A stretch of 64,000 nt of DNA. Origin: Sweltsa coloradensis. Its lineage: Eukaryota > Arthropoda > Insecta > Plecoptera > Chloroperlidae. This document shows positions 23,100-34,830 of the stretch, piece by piece. Below the pieces are notes generated by a model. That model was not told the DNA's origin and did no database searches. It worked only from the letters and a program-made list of their open reading frames with translations. The translations under genes were made by a program, and so were the position numbers. Numbering within the stretch: the stretch's first letter is position 1; every line of letters begins with the position of its first letter. Location of the stretch: contig JAMZAV010000095.1 of NCBI GenBank assembly GCA_024449915.1, forward strand, positions 186,001 to 250,000, read 5' to 3'.

Positions 23100-24040
23100 C
23101 TAAAAGGCTTTATCCCTTCATGGGTGCGCACGTGAGCTTTGAGCACGCCATTCGACACAAATCGTCGACTACACAACGTGCACACAAATGGTCGTTCACC
23201 AGTATGCTTCCGCTGGTGTTGCAGCAGGTGGCTAGACTTCCTGAAGGCCACATTACAAGAGCCACACTTATACGGCCGTTCTGGGCCGCTGGTTGCCTGA
23301 GGTTTCTGCGATTGTTGTACGGGTCCCGCTTCGGTTAATAGGATTGGGTCTTGTAGATGGATCTCCGGTAAGTCTTGTCTGGCGTTCTTCCGAGCCTCTT
23401 CCGCAGGAGATTTCGTTGTACGAGTTTTACCGCTGTTGTGAGTGATGGCCATGTGAGATTTGCAGTGGCCGGTTGTGCGGAATGTTCGAGTACAGATGGT
23501 GCACGCGAATGGTTTCGTACCTGTATGGATCCTTTGATGGACTTTCAAAGAGCTTAGCGTCGAGAACTTCTTGGAACATACGGAGCAGATGTGATTCTTG
23601 ACGCCAGTGTGCGTCCGAATATGGGCAGTCAACGAAGACTTGACCGTGAACGTTCTAAAGCAGCTGTTGCACTTGTACGGACGCTCGAGCAAGTGAATTC
23701 TCATGTGACGAACTAGGTCGGAAGGTTTTTTAAATTCTTTTGTGCAGTAAGTGCACTGCAACCATCGAATCTTATTAGCGATTCTTGTTCGGATGTGGTA
23801 ACGTCTTAAACTTCCATCCATGGCTCGATCTGAGAGTGTTATTGTTTGCATATTCGTACAATCTTTATCTTTGCCACGAATGAGTTTCTTATCTTTTAGG
23901 CCAACATCATAGTTTAGGTGGTCTGGGCCTCCATCTATTCCACTGCTGACCATAGCCTTCTCAACAATGTCTTTTGCACTAAGATTGGATCTATCCCCCT
24001 CTAGTCCAACAAGTTGTGCCAAGGCAGCTTCCACGTTCAT
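23100..24040 (-). CDS. ZNF236: ZNF236-like exon 7: fingers 10-15
   Basis: The acceptor is CCCTTGTTTAG| and the donor TTTTAG|GTAAGT. The exon is 941 bp, phase 0 in and phase 2 out. After about 90 non-finger residues come fingers LQCTYC...HMRIH, YKCNSC...HIRTH, HICSVC...HQRIH and FACTIC...HMAITH. A linker with [16 protein letters not shown] follows, then YKCGSC...HQRKH and FVCTLC...HVRTH, ending EGIKPF. The [14 protein letters not shown] finger, the linker (IPDIPLQEPILITD in vertebrates) and the VLKAH finger match ZNF236 in order, making this the strongest orthology evidence. The exon begins with an ATG in good context, so an alternative internal start cannot be excluded. Confidence 0.95.
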
Positions 24041-24423
24041 CTAAACAAGGGGATTACATAAGTTAAATATCACCACCATCATTGATGACAGCTAGGTCTA
24101 CTATTAAATTACATGTCAAAACTCAAAATATCACTTGGATGTTGGGTGTTGATTATATTTATAAGAAAGTAGGCATATGCCTAAATTGTTTACACAATAA
24201 TCCATGCCCCTGTTCAGAAAATTCCAGTAGTATAATGCTTTGGTTCACATCATATCGGCAACCGCGTGACATTTTGACAGCTTGAACCAGAAGCAGCGAA
24301 TTTTTCGTGCCCTAGCATTCCATACCGCTACCTAATATATAAATATGTCATTACTCATTACAGTAGGCCCTCAAAAATTCAAACTCAGATACTTCAAAAT
24401 ATGACGTAATTCGAACTAAGTAC

Positions 24424-24426
24424 CAT

Positions 24427-24482
<56 letters not shown>

Positions 24483-24490
24483 TATTTATT
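24424..24490. repeat. (ATT)n microsatellite
   Basis: About 20 tandem ATT units. It lies in the intron between exons 7 and 6. Confidence 0.95.
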
Positions 24491-24837
24491 CAACAACAGA
24501 CATATACTTTTCAGTAAAATCCAGAAAAACATTGAATATAATAGAAAACACGAAGGAAATACATAAATTATTATGATAAATTTAACTTTAAAAGTATTAA
24601 ATAACCTTAAGGGTTACAGAAATTTATAACTTATTATAAGACATGATTATTTAAATGTAACAAGCCCAAGATGTAATTGAACCTAAATGTAGAGTAATAT
24701 GTACAGTAAGACAGAAAGCAAACGAAACACAATTTCATACTCTTCAACAGAACACATAGCATTGTTCTACACAAAAGAGACTCTACATTTTGTAGGCCTA
24801 CATATGCTTATATGGATTTGCATGTTACATGATTTGG

Positions 24838-25270
24838 ATTGTACCCGACTCCTGTTGGAGTCGACTCCATTTTCAAGATTTTTTTTTTTTTATGATAAAT
24901 TGAATGAGATTGCACTTGTTGTCTCGTTAGTCGTTATCTTATCTCAAAACGTAAACATAACAAATCAGCGAGAGTCTTGGCCGGGCCAAGAGACAAGCAA
25001 GCTAGTGATACGTAGCGGGTGGGGGGGGTGGGGGTGGAGGGGGGAATGGTCGGACAGCGTTGTGCAACCCCACTGAAAATCAGTTATATAACTGAGTGGG
25101 TAGACTCATACAATTTATTTATTATTTATTTAACTAAAGTAGTGGGCTAAAAATAACTTTTGAATAAAAAAATTCAAAAAAAAAAAAATTGCGGATCGGG
25201 GAGTCGACTCCTACCCGATTCCCAAGGCTCCGGAGTCGACTCCAATATTTACTACCCGATGTCATCACTA
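24838..25270. repeat. Repeat element rich in GGAGTCGACTCC palindromes
   Basis: The perfect 12-base palindrome GGAGTCGACTCC occurs near 24,857, 25,200 and 25,233, close to both ends. The right end ACTACCCGATGTCATCACTA and the left GTACCCGACTCC are related as subterminal inverted sequence. This resembles a hAT-like non-autonomous element with palindromic subterminal sites. Exact ends were not resolved. Confidence 0.5.
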
Positions 25271-25924
25271 ATTTGGATAATTCAAATTTTATTTAATTCG
25301 AAATTCAAACAGGTTCACTAGGCGTTTCATGCTATTTTGCATTAAAATCACGCGTGTAATTCAAATTTTTATTTCAGAACAATAAAATGGTGATTAGTTT
25401 CAAGTTCAAATTCAATCGCGTAATAACTTTTGTCCGTCATGTTTTGTGCCTTCTACTTCCGAAAATCAAGTGTGCCTGCAGACTAACACGATAGCAAGCA
25501 GCTCTGTGGTTGGTCAAGGATTCAATACCGCTCATTGTGATTGGCCAAACGTGCGACGAAGCAGGAGTGACGTGTTTATGATGTAGGCCATGCATATCTA
25601 ACTTAATTTATTAATTATATTATCATTATTATGCAAATGTACTAGACTAGCACTTTTCTATTAGGCCTAGGCCCTAGCCTATCTTTGTTACGTACATATT
25701 TCAGCAGCTGAGGCCTAGACCTACTACCGATTCTAAGAATATTAATCAAATGGAATGGACCAGCAAATTGTGTAATTCTAATAATTATTCATAGGCCTAG
25801 AGCAAGTGTCACTTCTTCATTACGCATTTCGAATTCTGTAGGCCTAGGCATACTACCAATTCTAAAAATATCAACCATACTTTTGTTTTTCTTGCCAAAC
25901 TGTAAAATCATGATTTTTCGATTA

Positions 25925-26090
25925 TACCGTAATGTGCTGAATATAGGCCGAACCTGAATATAAGCTGACCCCCTAACTTTTCTTGTTGAAAATTGAAATA
26001 TTAAAAAAACATATGCACAAGCATAAGCTGGTACGGGACTTTTGAGACTTAAAATAATGAAAAAAGGGTAGGCTTATATTCAGGACAATA
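25925..26090. repeat. Short TIR element
   Basis: The left end TACCGTAATGTGCTGAATAT and the inverted ATATTCAGGACAATA at the right are about 165 bp apart. GAATATAAGC/GCTTATATTC words repeat inside. The ends resemble those of the elements at 8,670 and 32,138 (TACCGTAT..GACCGAATAT). Confidence 0.45.
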
Positions 26091-26183
26091 GATAATTCAA
26101 AATTTTTAAATTTGAAATGGCATTTTGCTTACATTATGAATTTTGAATTAAAGATGGCCTATTGTATAGTCTATTCACACAAT

Positions 26184-26184
<1 letters not shown>

Positions 26185-26241
<57 letters not shown>
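26185..26241. repeat. (AAT)n microsatellite
   Basis: Perfect tandem TAA units, about 19 copies. Confidence 0.95.
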
Positions 26242-26242
<1 letters not shown>

Positions 26243-26329
26243 TAGCCTATTGATTCATAGCAGTTGTTGTAAAATAAATTAATAACTATGTCCTTAAAGC
26301 GGATGCTTTAAAAAAAGAAAAAACCTTAT

Positions 26330-26332
<3 letters not shown>

Positions 26333-26380
<48 letters not shown>
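26333..26380. repeat. (AAT)n microsatellite
   Basis: A second perfect TAA array of about 16 copies. On the minus strand it reads as a run of Tyr codons, which explains the spurious open frame there. Confidence 0.95.
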
Positions 26381-26820
26381 TAATAATTGATTTATTGTCA
26401 TAGTATCTACATGTTGCAAGAGGCATTGTGTATTTACAGATGTACAGACTATGGTCACTCATGAAGAACAGAGAACAGTAAAACTTATAAATTATGATAT
26501 AATATATAAATAGACAATAAATTTGGTCATGAAGTTCAGTTTCAGTATAGTTCATGAATCATGAACACAGTCATGAATTACAGTTGCATGACCTTAAGTC
26601 TAAACTTCCGGTAAACTAAAAGACTACAATATAGGCGTACCGGCTATAGAAAAATTAAGGCCACAGTAAGTGAAGTAGAAAGACGGGTGTTAAGCGTTCA
26701 TGCAGTTACAAGCTTCAACTACCGGTAGCATTGTACGTACTCAGACCATACACTCGTACTCCGCAGGTGAGAGCGCGACGCAGTGCTTGTCATGCATTGA
26801 GACAAGTTGCAAATTATTAC

Positions 26821-27171
26821 CTGACGAGAACAATCTTCAGTCAACTTCTGCTGACTGTCCATGGAATGTGCACGGCTAAGGTGCGAATTGAGGCTGCCAA
26901 GTTTTTTGAACACACAAGGACAATCCAAGCACTTGAACACTTGCTCGCCGGACAGAGGAATGGTGTGCACGCGGACGATGTGCGCTCGAAGGTTGCCCCT
27001 CTGACTGAATGTAGCGGCACAGAACTCGCAGCCGAATGGTCTTAAGCCACTATGTTTGCACAGGTGGATCTGTAGAGAACCCTTCTGGTTGAATGCTTTG
27101 CTGCACTGAGGACACTTGTATGGACGTTCCCCAGTATGGATTCGGCGGTGACGCACCAGTTGACTTGGTTT
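26821..27171 (-). CDS. ZNF236: ZNF236-like exon 6: fingers 6 (end) to 9
   Basis: The acceptor is TTTTTCTCTTAG| and the donor CGTCAG|GTAATA. The exon is 351 bp, phase 0 at both ends. It opens with [17 protein letters not shown], completing the finger begun in exon 5 and supplying a canonical linker. The fingers are YKCPQC...HLCKH, FGCEFC...HIVRVH and FKCLDC...HLSRAH, then an acidic/Ser tail. The [13 protein letters not shown] and FSQRGN helices and the [10 protein letters not shown] finger match the first block of ZNF236 in the same order. In two fingers the last two His are four residues apart. Confidence 0.95.
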
Positions 27172-27275
27172 CTAAGAGAAAAATATGTGATAAATTGATA
27201 GGTAATGATATTTCATACAAATTCATAATAACAAAGTTTAAAAAAATACTCTTAGCTCTTGGCTATTATTTAAAG

Positions 27276-28582
27276 TAGGGATGCACCGATGCCGATGCCG
27301 ATTCCTAAGAATCGGCGATATTCAGAGAATTGTCTGAATCGCCGATGCCGATACTCGCGTCATAATATGCCGATGCGCGATGCTACGGTTTAAAAATTCC
27401 CGCAGTTTTCAAACGACCGCCTACAGTACAACTTCCTTATCGACGCGTCGTATTTAGTGCAGTAAGAAGCCGTAAGATAGCGCGCGTAGCGGAGCGCTCT
27501 GCTCTCTGAGCGGAGCATCGGAGCGGGACAGAACGGGAAAGGGAAAGCTCCCAAGCGAACGAGACGTAACGAGGTTTTATTTCTGAGCGCGTTTTGTACA
27601 CTTATTTTGTAAACAAAACATCGCGACTTGTGGCATACGACCTGCACTACTTGTTGACTTGATACTACGTACATTTACGTAAATTTACTTTCAAATCAAT
27701 ATGGAAGGAAAGTCTAAAAGATGAAGTTTAGTGTGGAAACACTGGAAACTGAAAGAAGGCGATGTTTCGAAAGCGATTGTAATTTGTAAGGTTCAACTTT
27801 CCAGAAGAGGTGGGAACTGCCTAGGCCCCAGGGCTAGGCCTACACAATCTTTTTGATTGTCTTTGTTACTTACAATGTATTACTGTGACCTGTAAATAAA
27901 TCTTATCTTATCTAAACATTTTGAAGCATATGAAGATATTATCACTCTTCCCAACTAATCTCACAGTAAGTTTAATAAAACCTAACCTAGGCTAGGCCTA
28001 GGAGCCCCTAGGCCTATGATCTTTGTTCTAGGTCTAGGTAGGGGCCTGGGCAGAACTGCTAATTTAATCTTGAAATAACCCTAGGCCTAGTTCTGCAGCC
28101 TAAGGCCTAGGCCTAAGCCCTATAGGCCTACTTATTCTGGTTATTTTATAACTTAGGTAGGGCCTAGGCCTACATTTTATAGCCTATTATCACATTTCCA
28201 AAAATATTAAAAAACTGGCCTGCATGCTTATCCCTTACTATCATCATAGCCTAGGCTTAGTGGCACATGCATCTTTATGCCATGAAAGTAGGCCTATCTT
28301 TCAAAACAAGAAATGATCTCTGCAATGGTAGGCCCTAGGCCTAGGTATTTCAAAATTAAATTAAAAATTGATTCACATAGTGAATATATATATATATTTA
28401 GATGCTGGTAGGCTAAACAAATTAGTATAAGGAACGAAATTGCACAGATTGTTGACTGTAGAGGTACCGTAGATGTATTTTAAAAATAATCGGAATTGGT
28501 TGGAATCGGAATCGGCATCGGCTAATTTGGGAATCGGCATCGGTATCGGCATCGGTAAAAAAGTGGTATCGGTACATCCCTA
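27276..28582. mobile_element. hAT-type element with TAGGGATG ends
   Basis: It starts TAGGGATGCACCGATGCCGA and ends ATCGGTACATCCCTA. Flanks ATTTAAAG and CTTTAAAG agree in 7 of 8 bases, compatible with an 8-bp target duplication. Subterminal GCATCGG/CCGATGCC repeats crowd both ends, a common hAT design. No transposase was seen. The interior includes a GGCCTA-rich stretch (27,990-28,350). Confidence 0.75.
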
Positions 28583-28603
28583 CTTTAAAGTATTATAATT
28601 ATA

Positions 28604-29129
28604 AGAGACACTGAAAAATAGCAAATAAAGTCTTCATTTTGATATAAAAAATCTTTAATTTCAGTATAAAAACTCAAAATAAAGGCTCCATTTCGTCATA
28701 AAAAATACTATTTTTTCAAATTTCGCGTATTTTCAAATTTCCTGCACTTTTTTCCGCCGTTGAGTTTCAAATGTTGGTACTTCGTAGATCAAAAAGCAAA
28801 ATTTCTATAGTTTGTATTTGTTATGTTGCCGACCCAACACGCCGAATGTGAAGTGGTATTTCAGTAGCTGTTTTAGTGGCCTATTTTTCACGAGAACATA
28901 GTAAATGCATGGAAAATGGGGAAAAACTGCCAATTTTGCCCATATTTCGCAAAAAACAATAGAACTGGCTGTATTTCACCATAAAAGTGAAAACAGTCTT
29001 ATTTCGCTCCATTTCGCAACGTGTTTTCCGATTTAAGGGTCCAAAATGGTTAATTTGTCCACAAAAACGTGTTTCATCACATTCTGGAAAATTTCGCCTG
29101 AAAACCATTCGCAAAATTTTGGGGTCCCT
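28604..29129. repeat. AGGGACCC MITE, copy 2
   Basis: It starts AGAGACACTGAAAAATAGCA (one end mutated) and ends AATTTTGGGGTCCCT. The flanks share TATTATAATT on both sides, suggesting a target duplication of about 8-9 bp. It lies a few bases from the hAT element ending at 28,582. Confidence 0.8.
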
Positions 29130-29428
29130 TATTATAATTTATACATAAGATAGGTGGAATCAATTCAGTAATTTGTAATACAGTCAAAATGTCAAACAAA
29201 AAATACTTGGGACCACTTTTAATTTTTTAAATGATGTAATTTTTCGTAAAAAAATTCCATCTCAAGTTTCTTTACCACAGCGAAACCTACAACACCTGTA
29301 TGGCATTCTTGTAACAGGCAAATGTACAATGGTAAACATAGAGCTGGTAAACCTAAATTCAAATCATATTTTGGGGAAAACATTATAGGCCTACACTGAT
29401 TAGTGATTACTGATTACTTGTACAGTAC

Positions 29429-29632
29429 CTGGAAACATTTGTGGCAAGAATCACACTTATGACTGAAAGAGCTACGGTCAATGTTCCGCTTGTGTACTTT
29501 ATGGTTAAGAGATGCTTTCACTTTGTAATGCTCCTTCATATGCTCCCGGATTGCAGACGACCTCGGAAATTGACGGTTACACAACCGACAGGAATGAACC
29601 TTCACATTCTTCACCCACTCGGCAAGATGTTC
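29429..29632 (-). CDS. ZNF236: ZNF236-like exon 5: fingers 4 (end), 5, 6 (start)
   Basis: The acceptor is TTTATTTCAG| and the donor TTCCAG|GTACTG. The exon is 204 bp, phase 0 at both ends. EHLAEW supplies the last His of finger 4. Finger 5 is HSCRLC...HMKEH. A non-finger basic stretch (NHKVHKRNIDRSS) follows, and then the first half of finger 6, HKCDSCHKCFQ, which continues as KPSQLVRH in exon 6. Splitting fingers at phase-0 introns recurs in this gene. Confidence 0.92.
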
Positions 29633-29778
29633 CTGAAATAAAATTAACAAGTTTAAATTTTAACCTCTAGACGTTAATGTATGCCTATGTTTTCAGCAAA
29701 ACAGAAAGACATACAATCTCCATTGGACCATCAGCTAGGTGCCAGAATGTTGAGATGGACAAAGGTTACTGGTTGATT

Positions 29779-30304
29779 AGGGACCCTGAAAAATAGCAAA
29801 TAAAAAGTCTTCATTTTTTTATAAAATATGTTTAATTTCAGTATAAAAACTCAAAATAAAGGCTCCATTTTGTCATAAATACAATTATTTCAAATTCACC
29901 TATTTTCAAATTTCCCACACTTTTTGCCGCCGCAAGTTTCAAATGTTGGTACTTTGTTGATCTAGAAGTAAAATTTCTATAGTTTGTATTTGTTATGTTG
30001 CCGACCCTGCACGACGAGTGTGAAGTGTGCGTCACCGGTATTTCAGCAGCTGTTAGTGGCCTATTTTCTCACAAGAACATAGTAAATGCATGGAAAATGG
30101 TGAAAAAACTGCTGATTTTCCCCATATTTCCGTAAAAAACAATAGAACTGGCTTTATTTAGCCTTAAAAGTAAAAACAGTCTTATTTCGCTCTATTTTGC
30201 TCCATTTTTTGACGATTTAAGAGTCCAAAGTGGTAAATTTGTCCGTGTTTCATCACATTCTGGAAAATTTCGCGTAAAAACATTCGCAAAATTTTGGGGT
30301 CCCT
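29779..30304. repeat. AGGGACCC MITE, copy 3
   Basis: The ends AGGGACCCTGAAAAATAGCA and AAATTTTGGGGTCCCT bound 526 bp closely similar to copy 2. Confidence 0.85.
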
Positions 30305-30391
30305 ATTGATATATTGTTTCATACTCTAGAGTCTAGACCAATGCTTATATTTTTTTGACTGCAAAGTATAATTTCATGGGTCAGCCATGAC

Positions 30392-32014
30392 TAGGGGTGC
30401 TCATTGATACTTTTTTCATTATCGACTATCAAAATGGTAATGTCATTATCAGGAAGTCTATTTTTCCAGGGGGGGCGAACTTTCCCATGAAAAGTACATA
30501 GTTACATAATAGGCCTATGCAACTAATGTCCTTTAGTCAGTGGCGTACGGTGAAATTTCGCGCGGGGAGCTTTGACGAACGACTCTATGGGGGGGGGGGG
30601 GGGGGGGGGCACAATAGCGCCGCAGGCAATTTTTTTGAAGAATATGTATTTTTAAAGTGGTTTTTACGTGATTTAGATGAAGTTATGGGGCTTTGCTGAA
30701 CGAAAAAAAGAAAAGATGGTAGAAGAATTTAATTGTTTGATTAAACCAAGACGACTTGAAGAATGTAATATTTATGCTTGTTGGTTTATGCTTTGATGGT
30801 TATTTTTCTAGGGGGGTCGAGAAGATACTTTCGCCCCCCCCCCCCTCCGTAAGCTCAGGGGGGGCAAGCTACCCCCCTGCCCCAACGCCACTGGTCATTA
30901 TCAAATCGATATTATTGATAATATCCATATTACCAATACATTTTTTTAAGCCTATTCCGACATTGATGGAATCTCAAATGTGGTAAATGAAAATCAAAAC
31001 ATGACAATCTCATGCCACTCGCTGCCTGAGCCTGCCTCGTTCTGTCTGTGTCGTCTTTGTTTTAGCCTCCCGCTACAGGCTAAGTTCGCTCCCAAACATA
31101 AATCTCGTGTAATACACAATAGGTTTGTTTGTTTGTCCTGTACCAGGTTCACATGTACTCCTGGAATCATCCGGATATACGTCATAAAAACGGAAATGGG
31201 AGTAATAAGTACCTGTACACGTTACCCTCAGTAGGACAAACAAACATACTTGCACCCAGTTTTGACATATGACGAGGCAACGAAGGCCTAGAGCCTATAT
31301 ACCACACGATGATAGGCTAATAGGCTTTGGGCCTAACTATATTTTTCAATATTTTGGCCTAGATAATAGGTTTCTAGTACATTGTTGTGCATAATATTGC
31401 TAAACGTCTTTCAAGCAGACCTATCCTTGTTTTAGGTTATGTCGGCCCTGGGCTAAGGTTTTTGCTTAACGGTTGATTAATTGGCATTGTCCCTTTTAAG
31501 AAAGGCCGTGAAGATTCATATAATCATTGGGAAAGATATTGCTCGGCCCGGCGTTTTCCATTTTAACTTCTAGCTTCTTTCTTAAGCTTCTCACTACACC
31601 AACCAAGCCACTACAAACTTTAAAAATGGCGCAATATTTTGTTGTTTTACACCCACTCCTGCTAAAGAAGCAGGTGTAAAATTCTTACTCCAGTCGCAGT
31701 AGTGGTAACTTACAACAGGACAAAAAACGTTTCTGGGTTGTGACAGGTACATTTACACCAGGACAGAAAAACAGGTATTCGTGACAAACTTGTACCAGGT
31801 GTAATTGAAACAGGACAAACAAACGAAGCTCTTGTGACCTAGGTATCTGTCTGCCCGAGCGGGAAATACGAATTACGTGTTTCGGGCCATTTTCAACCAA
31901 TTATTTATATTTTGATTATCGATAGTAATGACTTTTGATTATTGATTATTGAGATTTTATCCAAAATGATTATTGATCGATAATATTGATTAAAGTGTGC
32001 AATGTGCATCCCTA
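30392..32014. mobile_element. hAT-type element with perfect 8-bp duplication
   Basis: It starts TAGGGGTGCTCATTGATAC and ends GTGCATCCCTA. It is flanked on both sides by GCCATGAC (30,384-30,391 and 32,015-32,022), an exact 8-bp target duplication as made by hAT transposases. AT-rich subterminal ATTATCGAT words lie near both ends. The interior carries a nested insertion (30,451-30,893) and several ACAGGACAAACAAAC-type words between 31,120 and 31,830 in both orientations. No transposase frame was found. Confidence 0.85.
30451..30893. mobile_element. Insertion nested inside the hAT element
   Basis: It is flanked by a perfect 9-bp repeat GTCATTATC (30,442-30,450 and 30,894-30,902) that lies in host element sequence, so a later insertion interrupted the hAT copy. 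The right end is CAACGCCACTG. The matching word CAGTGGCG occurs at 30,539 instead of at the left boundary, so the left part is atypical. It contains poly-G/poly-C tracts. Confidence 0.65.
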
Positions 32015-32137
32015 GCCATGACTGTTCAGGTGTCTGGTGGGCAATAGAATCTGACAACGGAAGCTCTTATATGGTTATGGGTAGTACCGGTATAACTGTT
32101 CATCTTTCTCTTAGCTTAACCTGCAGGTACCGATAGA

Positions 32138-34051
32138 TACCGTATTGGCCCGTATATATAGCACTATCTAGAATATAACACGACCCCCAATTTTATATTT
32201 TAAAAAAAAAATAAAAAATAAAATAAAATAAAAATGTAGAGTAGGATTCAGCCTAGATTGAACGACCTTCAAAGTTGCATTTGTTTAAATCGGCATAACC
32301 AACACAGGAAAAATAAAATTGCTAGCATCATTTTTCTACTCCGTGCGCTGCGTGCGGCGAGGTGACGAACTAGATGTATGTCAACAGACCAGTCCAAACG
32401 TTGGAGGTTATGTTTCATTAGGATACTGTCATTGCGTGTTATGTTTTGTCACCGAGTTGTTTTGGATATTAAAATTCTTTGTCTTATATAATTGTTATTT
32501 TTTTAAATCAACAAGATTCTATTTGCATAAAAATTGAACTAGGCCCTAGGGCAAGGATACTATTATACACTTCGTTCTAGCCCCTAGCCTAGGGCCAGGC
32601 CTAGTCTATGAAATTTCTCTTTGGCGGTTGGGGGGGGGGGGGGGGCAAAACCTAGGCCTAGCTTCAATATGCAGCCTAGGCTTGCTAGATCTAGTCCTAC
32701 ATTGATAAAACAGGGAAATTCTTGTGATATGTGTTCAATTTGGGGAAACTAGGCCTAGGCCTAGCCTAGGGCTAGGTAGTGTAGCCTAGGCCTAGGCCTA
32801 GTACTTATGGCCCTACCCACCAAAAGGAATATTAAAAGTATTTTTTTCTAAAAGCCTTAGGTCTATAACCGTTGTCTTGTGCGTATTTACTGTTTAGGTA
32901 CCTAGGCCCTACCTAATTGGTTGGCTTACTAGACTGTTTTTTTCCCGCCGGCCCTATTAGTGCATGGCTTAGTGGCAAAGACCTACTTTACTTCCACATA
33001 AGACAATTGATAGACCTACTTATTTAATCAATACTTAGGCTAGGCCTACATAACATTAAAATATTATTAATTAATAATTAGTCAAGCCCAGAACTCAGAA
33101 GAGCAACCAAGTAAAGAAATTGGTCAGAAACAAGATTAAAGCAGACGACGTAGGCTAGGGCCTATCTGTGCTGTGCAGACGACAGGCCTTTAGTAATATT
33201 TTAGCTGATTGTATGAAAGTGGTATTGGGAAGATCGCTCATTGGTCAATAAAATAAAACCATTGTTGTCAACTGTGAAAACGAATAATGACTTGACATTT
33301 GTTTGTTATTTATTACTTTCAATGAATTTGATCGTCCAGATTACATTAAATTAATCTTGTAAGCAATAATTTAGTATTTCTATTTAATAATGCACCGTGT
33401 ATAATTCATTAATATTTTTAAAAGTACATTTCAATAAGACCTCCAATTTTGTTCTAGTGGTTAACATGAAAAATGGCCGCCAAAAAGTGTCAAAAGGTCA
33501 TTCAAAGTTGTGTGATTCCTACTCTACAAGCATTTTTATTTACAATACAATGAATGAATAGCCTAAAATTTCACTTTTACAACAAAACATTTTGAACAAT
33601 GTTACGGCCTAGGCAGCTAGGCCTATGTTTTTAAATTTTAACAGTGTAGGGCCAAGCACAAGCTCACATAGGCCAACCACAGTTCACCAGTCTGATTTAG
33701 GGATGACATCGATTCCAAATCGATCATTGTGACCTAAGAATCAATTTGGAATTCGATTCCCAAGAAAAAACTTATTATTGTATGCGCAGTTATATTGGTG
33801 GTCATGTTCTGCGGAACCCGTGATATGCGGCGATATTTCCGCGGTCTTTTTCCGCGGAGCCCGTGATGACATCACCTGCCCGCTGCACGTCAAGTGGGGG
33901 GGGAGATTTAAGGCGATGCGCTGGAGTTTTATTGCGGGTGGCCTATGTTCAGGCACTATTTCAAATGCAAGACCGGCAAAATAATGCAAGTGCTGTTTTT
34001 AACATTGTATTTTCGGGGAAAAACATCGCGCTATATTCAGGCAATATGGTA
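32138..34051. mobile_element. DNA transposon-derived element, long inverted copy
   Basis: It starts TACCGTATTGGCCCGTATAT and ends GAATATAGCGC-related sequence closing in ATATGGTA when read inverted. Its blocks are the reverse of 8,670-9,353: the AACACGACCCCCAATT block at the left, the GTTCACCAGTCTGATT and ATCGATTCC blocks at 33,690-33,770, and the GC-rich block at 33,780-34,000. About 1.3 kb (about 32,230-33,540) has no counterpart in the short copy. It is either an insertion or part of a longer parent, and it includes a GGCCTAGGCCTA-rich patch and a poly-G tract. Confidence 0.65.
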
Positions 34052-34379
34052 GGTTTTTCATTACACCAGGGGACAAACTATACTAAATGCTGATATTAAT
34101 GCTAATGCATAATAGGAAAGTCAAAACAATTATTGAGAGCAATCAAAATAATTAAATTCTTTCCGTCAACAGGTAATTTTCCTTGGTGAGCTGAACAATT
34201 GATCGTATGGTACCTTCCTAATGTTTTAAGGTATGCTGTCATTCTTCTAGGCCTAGGCCTATCTATACATTTTACCCCACATTGGTAGAGATGTGCAAAA
34301 ATGTTTTTTTAAAGTTTGAAAATTCGCGCCTTTCAAATAAAAATTCGTGACTTGCCATGATCTGCCATTTTCTCATGCA

Positions 34380-34830
34380 CAACTTTTAAAAAAAAATTTA
34401 ATAAAAAATATAAAAAATATATAAAAAAAAACAAGTTTCAGGATAATTTGATTGATTTTAATGATTTAAGAGAAAAACAAAGCTCATGAGAGTGAAGTTC
34501 AGAATCAGTTTTTTTAAAGCTCAATTTCAGGCTTCAGTTTTCAAAGTTTCCGACAGTTTTTACCAGAATTAATTTCGTCTACCCGGCACCTCCACCAAAT
34601 TTACGAAATTATGCATTTTTTTATGTAATATCTTTTGATAGGGATATGAAGTATTTTGAGCTTACTCTCGTTCAAACGATTATTAAGATCTCACAATCGC
34701 GTTGTATGACCCGGCACCTCCACCATATATACCAGCCAGTATTAATTTAATTTCGACTTCGACCCGGCACCTCCACCAAAATTTTGAAATTTTTTTATTT
34801 TTTTAAATTTCGTTTGAGCAGTGCCTCAAT
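34380..34830. repeat. Repeat related to the hAT MITE at 36,060
   Basis: Three copies of ACCCGGCACCTCCACCA lie at 34,579, 34,709 and 34,760, in the same orientation and with similar following words (CCATATATACCAGCC, AAAATTTTGAAATT). The element at 36,060-36,657 has the same words. The ends of this copy were not resolved. Confidence 0.5.

Noticed and set aside
23120..23557. Plus-strand frames opposite exon 7
   Set aside because: They are antisense shadows of the zinc-finger exon.
26331..26555. Minus-strand frame ending in poly-Tyr
   Set aside because: Direct product of the (AAT)n microsatellite.
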